The notes under the pieces: model-generated
Told to the model about the DNA's origin: nothing
The model's input: the letters and a program-made list of their open reading frames with translations, nothing else
The model's database searches: none
Assembly (NCBI RefSeq): GCF_012913485.1
Contig: NZ_CP051774.1
Coordinates: forward strand, 2,108,001-2,172,000
Length of the DNA stretch: 64,000 nucleotides
Direction: 5' to 3'
From: Luteolibacter luteus
GTDB taxonomy: Bacteria; Verrucomicrobiota; Verrucomicrobiia; Verrucomicrobiales; Akkermansiaceae
Shown here: in pieces, positions 61,619-64,000 of the stretch
How the letters are laid out: every line of letters starts with the position of its first letter
Position numbering within the stretch: the stretch's first letter is position 1
Translations under genes and position numbers: made by a program

Positions 61619-61929
61619 CGGGAGGCCCCTAAGTTCCTTCATCTCCATTAAAGCCGACCTTGGCAGTAGAAACCCACCCTCGCATCTGCGAATCTCTTGG
61701 CAAACATGTTCCCCGTCCACGCACCCATCCTCTCCTGTTCGCCCCCGCGAAGCGCGCTTCGTTTGATGATTGGCAGATTGATGATTGGTGATTTCTCCCT
61801 CCGCCCGCCTGTTAATTTCCCTGATATAACAGGCGGAACAGGTGGCAAATTTCAAAGCCTCGGAATCCCACCCCCTCCCGAATCGTGACAGCCACAGAAA
61901 CATTCCCGCTTTACCCGCGTTCCCTCCCC
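61619..61929. other. Non-coding stretch between the repeat array and the GH43 gene
   Basis: About 310 bp without a credible gene. It holds a near-duplicate GATGATTGG pair (around 61765-61785) and the dyad at 61805-61836. Frames crossing it on the minus strand are low-complexity extensions. It is the probable promoter region of the GH43 gene. Confidence 0.6.
61805..61836. promoter_or_regulatory. Perfect 10-bp inverted repeat upstream of the GH43 gene
   Basis: CCGCCTGTTA (61805-61814) and TAACAGGCGG (61827-61836) with a 12-nt spacer, 93 bp before the GH43 start. No T-run follows on either strand. It could be an operator or a leader hairpin for the sugar-hydrolase gene. Confidence 0.5.
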
Positions 61930-62874
61930 ATGCTCCGGCCGCTTCTCCTGGCAAGTCTCGCTTTCATCCTCCCCGCAGCGGCCCAATTCCACCGGGACGA
62001 TCCCTATCCGCGCATCCACGACCCCTCCACCGTTGTGGACGATGCCGGAAGCACTTTGATGCTCTGCACCGGCCACGGCGTGCCGCTGCTCAAGCGGGAG
62101 GCCGATGGCCGATGGAAGCGCGAAGGTCTGCTCTTCTCCGACTATCCGGCGTGGCACAAGAAAGAGATCCCCGAAAACCGAGGTCACCTCTGGGCCCCGG
62201 ACATCATCCGCATCGGCAGCCAATGGTTCGTCTACTACTCGGTCTCCAGCTTCGGCTCGAACGAATCCGCCATCGGCCTGGCGACCAACAAGACCCTCGA
62301 TCCCGCCTCCAAGGACTACGCCTGGAAAGACGAAGGCATGATCATCCGCTCCCGCGGCTCGAATCACTACAATGCGATCGACCCGGCGCTCATCATGGAT
62401 GATGGCCGCCTCTGGATGAGCTTCGGCTCCTTCTGGGAAGGCACCCAGCTCATCGAGCTCGATCCGAAGACCGGCCTTCGCAAGAACGCTGGCCAGCAGC
62501 CGATCCGGCTCGCCACTCATCAGGAGATCGAAGCCCCCTTCATCCACAAGCACGGCGACGACTATTACCTCTTCGTGAATTGGGGAAAATGCTGCAAGGG
62601 CGTGGACAGCACCTACGAGATCCGCATTGGCAGGAGCAAGCAGATCACCGGTCCTTATCTCGACAAGGAGGGCGTGGACCTCAAGGACGGCGGCGGCGCG
62701 CCGTTTCTCGCCACCGAAGGCAAGTTCATCGGCCCCGGCCACGCGTCCATCTACAAGGAAAAGGGCCGGGAGATGCTCGTGCACCACTACTACGACAAGG
62801 ACCGCAACGGCAGATCCGACCTCCGCATGCTTCCCCTCGAATGGAAGGACGGCTGGCCGCTCATCGCGAGATAG
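61930..62874 (+). CDS. Glycoside hydrolase family 43, endo-arabinanase-like, secreted
   Basis: 314 residues from ATG 61930, chosen because it yields a signal peptide (MLRPLLLASLAFILPAAAQ). The five-bladed GH43 fold is shown by RIHDPST (base Asp31), GHLWAPDIIRIGSQWFVYYS, NAIDPAL (Asp151) and HQEIEAPFI (acid Glu201). The wording of these blocks matches arabinan endo-1,5-alpha-L-arabinosidases. It should cut pectin side-chain arabinan outside the cell. No transporter or other sugar gene is adjacent. The gene is convergent with the PagL-like gene 15 bp away. Confidence 0.92.
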   Translation: MLRPLLLASLAFILPAAAQFHRDDPYPRIHDPSTVVDDAGSTLMLCTGHGVPLLKREADGRWKREGLLFSDYPAWHKKEIPENRGHLWAPDIIRIGSQWFVYYSVSSFGSNESAIGLATNKTLDPASKDYAWKDEGMIIRSRGSNHYNAIDPALIMDDGRLWMSFGSFWEGTQLIELDPKTGLRKNAGQQPIRLATHQEIEAPFIHKHGDDYYLFVNWGKCCKGVDSTYEIRIGRSKQITGPYLDKEGVDLKDGGGAPFLATEGKFIGPGHASIYKEKGREMLVHHYYDKDRNGRSDLRMLPLEWKDGWPLIAR

Positions 62875-62889
62875 AACCGTAGAACGGAA

Positions 62890-63465
62890 CTACCACCTCC
62901 ATCCCAAACCAATCGTGAACCCCAAGGCATCGATCCCCGGATTCGGATCCGTCTGCCCGCCGTTCGAATGATGGATGAAGTACGCCCCGCCTAATACCGA
63001 GAGGTTGTTCGAGATCTCCTGCCTCATCCCGAGCTGTGAGAACCAGTTCAAGGTGAAATCCTGCCCCTGTCCCTCCGGCTCACCCGTCGAGTTCGTCCAA
63101 CCGACCCCGCCCCCGATCGAAAAGAACAAGGAGGTCTTCTGGTTCGGAAACCAATACTCGATCGAAGGCGCGCCCGAGATCCCGAAGTAGTAGTCCTCAG
63201 GACCCTCCACGATCGACTCCGTCAGCAACGACACCCGGCTTCGCACCACCAGCCGCGAACCATCATCGCCCGCGAACCAATTCAATACCGTGGGACTGCG
63301 CAGCGTGAACTGCGTCGGGGCAATCTCATAGTCGATCGCGGTATTGTTCCCGATGTTCCAGAGATAACCGGATTCCAAAGTGAGTTCCCAGGCATCAGCC
63401 GGATGGGCGGCATCATTCGCAAGGGCCAGCGAGGCAGTGGCAAGAAGGAGAGCAATCGGTTTCAT
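62890..63465 (-). CDS. PagL-like outer-membrane barrel (lipid A deacylase family)
   Basis: 191 residues from ATG 63465 with a signal peptide (MKPIALLLATASLALA). It has eight-strand barrel features and ends in an aromatic residue (GLGWRW). The C-terminal active-site block reads HHSNGGQTDPNPGID: His165 and Ser167 align with the PagL catalytic His and Ser. The third catalytic residue, a glutamate in Pseudomonas PagL, is replaced by Asp179. It may remove the 3-O-acyl chain from lipid A or be a structural relative. Probably cotranscribed with the YbjN-like gene, 16 bp upstream. Confidence 0.75.
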   Translation of the reverse strand: MKPIALLLATASLALANDAAHPADAWELTLESGYLWNIGNNTAIDYEIAPTQFTLRSPTVLNWFAGDDGSRLVVRSRVSLLTESIVEGPEDYYFGISGAPSIEYWFPNQKTSLFFSIGGGVGWTNSTGEPEGQGQDFTLNWFSQLGMRQEISNNLSVLGGAYFIHHSNGGQTDPNPGIDALGFTIGLGWRW

Positions 63466-63481
63466 GGGGCGGTCTTTTTTC

Positions 63482-63997
63482 TCAAGGAAGGTCATCTTCA
63501 TCCCCCGGTACCGGCGGGATGAAATCCTCACGCTGCAAGAGGCGCTTGATGTCGAGATCGTCGAGCAGATCCTCCGGCGTGCGGATCACCGTCGAGGCAT
63601 ACGGGGCGATCCGGTCGAGCTCCGCCACCGCGCAGTGAACCATCGAGGTCACGATGTCCGCATCATAGAGCTCCCGGTCGAAGAGGTTGGTGATCCGGAA
63701 GACCAGCCGCTGGCGATCGAGGTCGTATTCGAAGCCTCCGAGGTTGAGCGTCTTGTTCGCCCGGGCGAGCAACTCCAACAGGTAAGGCTGGTGCTCCTCG
63801 CTCACCGGCAGCGGCATCTCGCCCATCACTGCCAGCGCATTCATCGGAATGTAGGCCTGCACGACCATCTCGATCCGGGTGTGGTGGGCCGAAAAGACCG
63901 CACGCAGGACATCGCGCCCTTCCACCGGCTCGCAATGCCAGCCGTTTCGCCCGAAGGCATCTTCTACCGATTGGATCTGACGGGATGGCGGTCGCAT
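63482..63997 (-). CDS. YbjN domain-containing protein
   Basis: 171 residues without signal peptide. The central part has the YbjN pattern: PLPVSEEHQPYLLELLARANKTLNLGGFEYDLDRQRLVFRI, and DADIVTSMVHCAVAELDRIAPY near the C-terminus. The fold resembles a type III secretion chaperone and is thought to aid folding or sensing; the role is unknown. The start ATG at 63997 is the last possible one before the window edge, so an upstream start cannot be excluded. Confidence 0.75.
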   Translation of the reverse strand: MRPPSRQIQSVEDAFGRNGWHCEPVEGRDVLRAVFSAHHTRIEMVVQAYIPMNALAVMGEMPLPVSEEHQPYLLELLARANKTLNLGGFEYDLDRQRLVFRITNLFDRELYDADIVTSMVHCAVAELDRIAPYASTVIRTPEDLLDDLDIKRLLQREDFIPPVPGDEDDLP

Positions 63998-64000
63998 GCG

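Noticed and set aside
61586-61954. 122-residue minus-strand open frame upstream of the repeat array
   Set aside because: Low-complexity composition across a non-coding region with dyads; it overlaps the GH43 signal-peptide start on the other strand.

Overview
The window is GC-rich, densely coded bacterial DNA that most likely comes from a Verrucomicrobiota member related to Luteolibacter or Haloferula. This is inferred from gene content. It has proteins with PEP-CTERM-like exosortase tails, a secreted five-heme cytochrome next to a large PVC-type secreted beta-propeller-like protein, autotransporter-type beta-strand repeat proteins, a eukaryote-type GSII glutamine synthetase, weak Shine-Dalgarno signals and GC hairpin repeat arrays. 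I see no rRNA, tRNA, transposase, integrase, phage gene or CRISPR array. It reads as ordinary chromosome with many small regulated cassettes.

Layout. 1-8.2 kb: a truncated acyl-activating enzyme, a DUF456 membrane protein, two tandem paralogous anchored proteins, and an exported pair (propeller-like protein plus pentaheme cytochrome). 8.4-16 kb: a flavin-dependent halogenase-like enzyme divergent from a PEP-CTERM serine protease, then murI, then deoC with an aldehyde dehydrogenase, a coiled-coil membrane peptide and a half-length aldehyde dehydrogenase. 16-23.6 kb: surface proteins (PEP-CTERM protein, seven-repeat FG-GAP propeller, outer-membrane barrel), a small acidic protein and the tail-specific protease prc. 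23.7-31.3 kb: a four-gene MacAB-like ABC exporter, phoD and an AzgA-type purine permease. 31.4-35.3 kb: a six-gene operon of small stress-type proteins ending in an ECF sigma factor of the DUF6596 (ECF42-like) type. 35.4-39.6 kb: glutamine synthetase II, a PP2C phosphatase, a phosphopantetheinyl transferase and a zinc-ribbon membrane protein. 39.6-43.8 kb: a Tat-exported two-subunit molybdenum hydroxylase with XdhC and MocA maturation factors.

43.9-49.4 kb: an ArsR-type regulator divergent from five consecutive oxidoreductases from five families (aldo/keto reductase, SDR, zinc alcohol dehydrogenase, old yellow enzyme, luciferase-like). Two copies of the same inverted repeat, TTCGA-N6-TCGAA, flank the divergent promoter and are probable operators. 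49.4-54.7 kb: TraB/GumN protein, single-HKD phospholipase-D-like protein, MFS exporter divergent from a LysR regulator, and lysS. 54.8-60.6 kb: autotransporter-repeat protein, cation/proton antiporter, and a BlaR1-like membrane metalloprotease. 60.6-61.6 kb: its BlaI-like repressor, with two near-perfect 18-bp operators immediately upstream, next to an array of about eight 60-bp tandem repeats. No beta-lactamase is present, and the BlaR1-like protein has a non-penicillin-binding tail. 61.9-64 kb: a GH43 arabinanase, a PagL-like outer-membrane protein and a YbjN-like protein.

The best candidates for undescribed biology are the BlaR/BlaI-like pair with an unknown sensor domain, the ArsR-controlled reductase cassette, the ECF-sigma operon, and the deoC/split-aldehyde-dehydrogenase cassette. 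All family assignments come from motif reading alone, without database searches.
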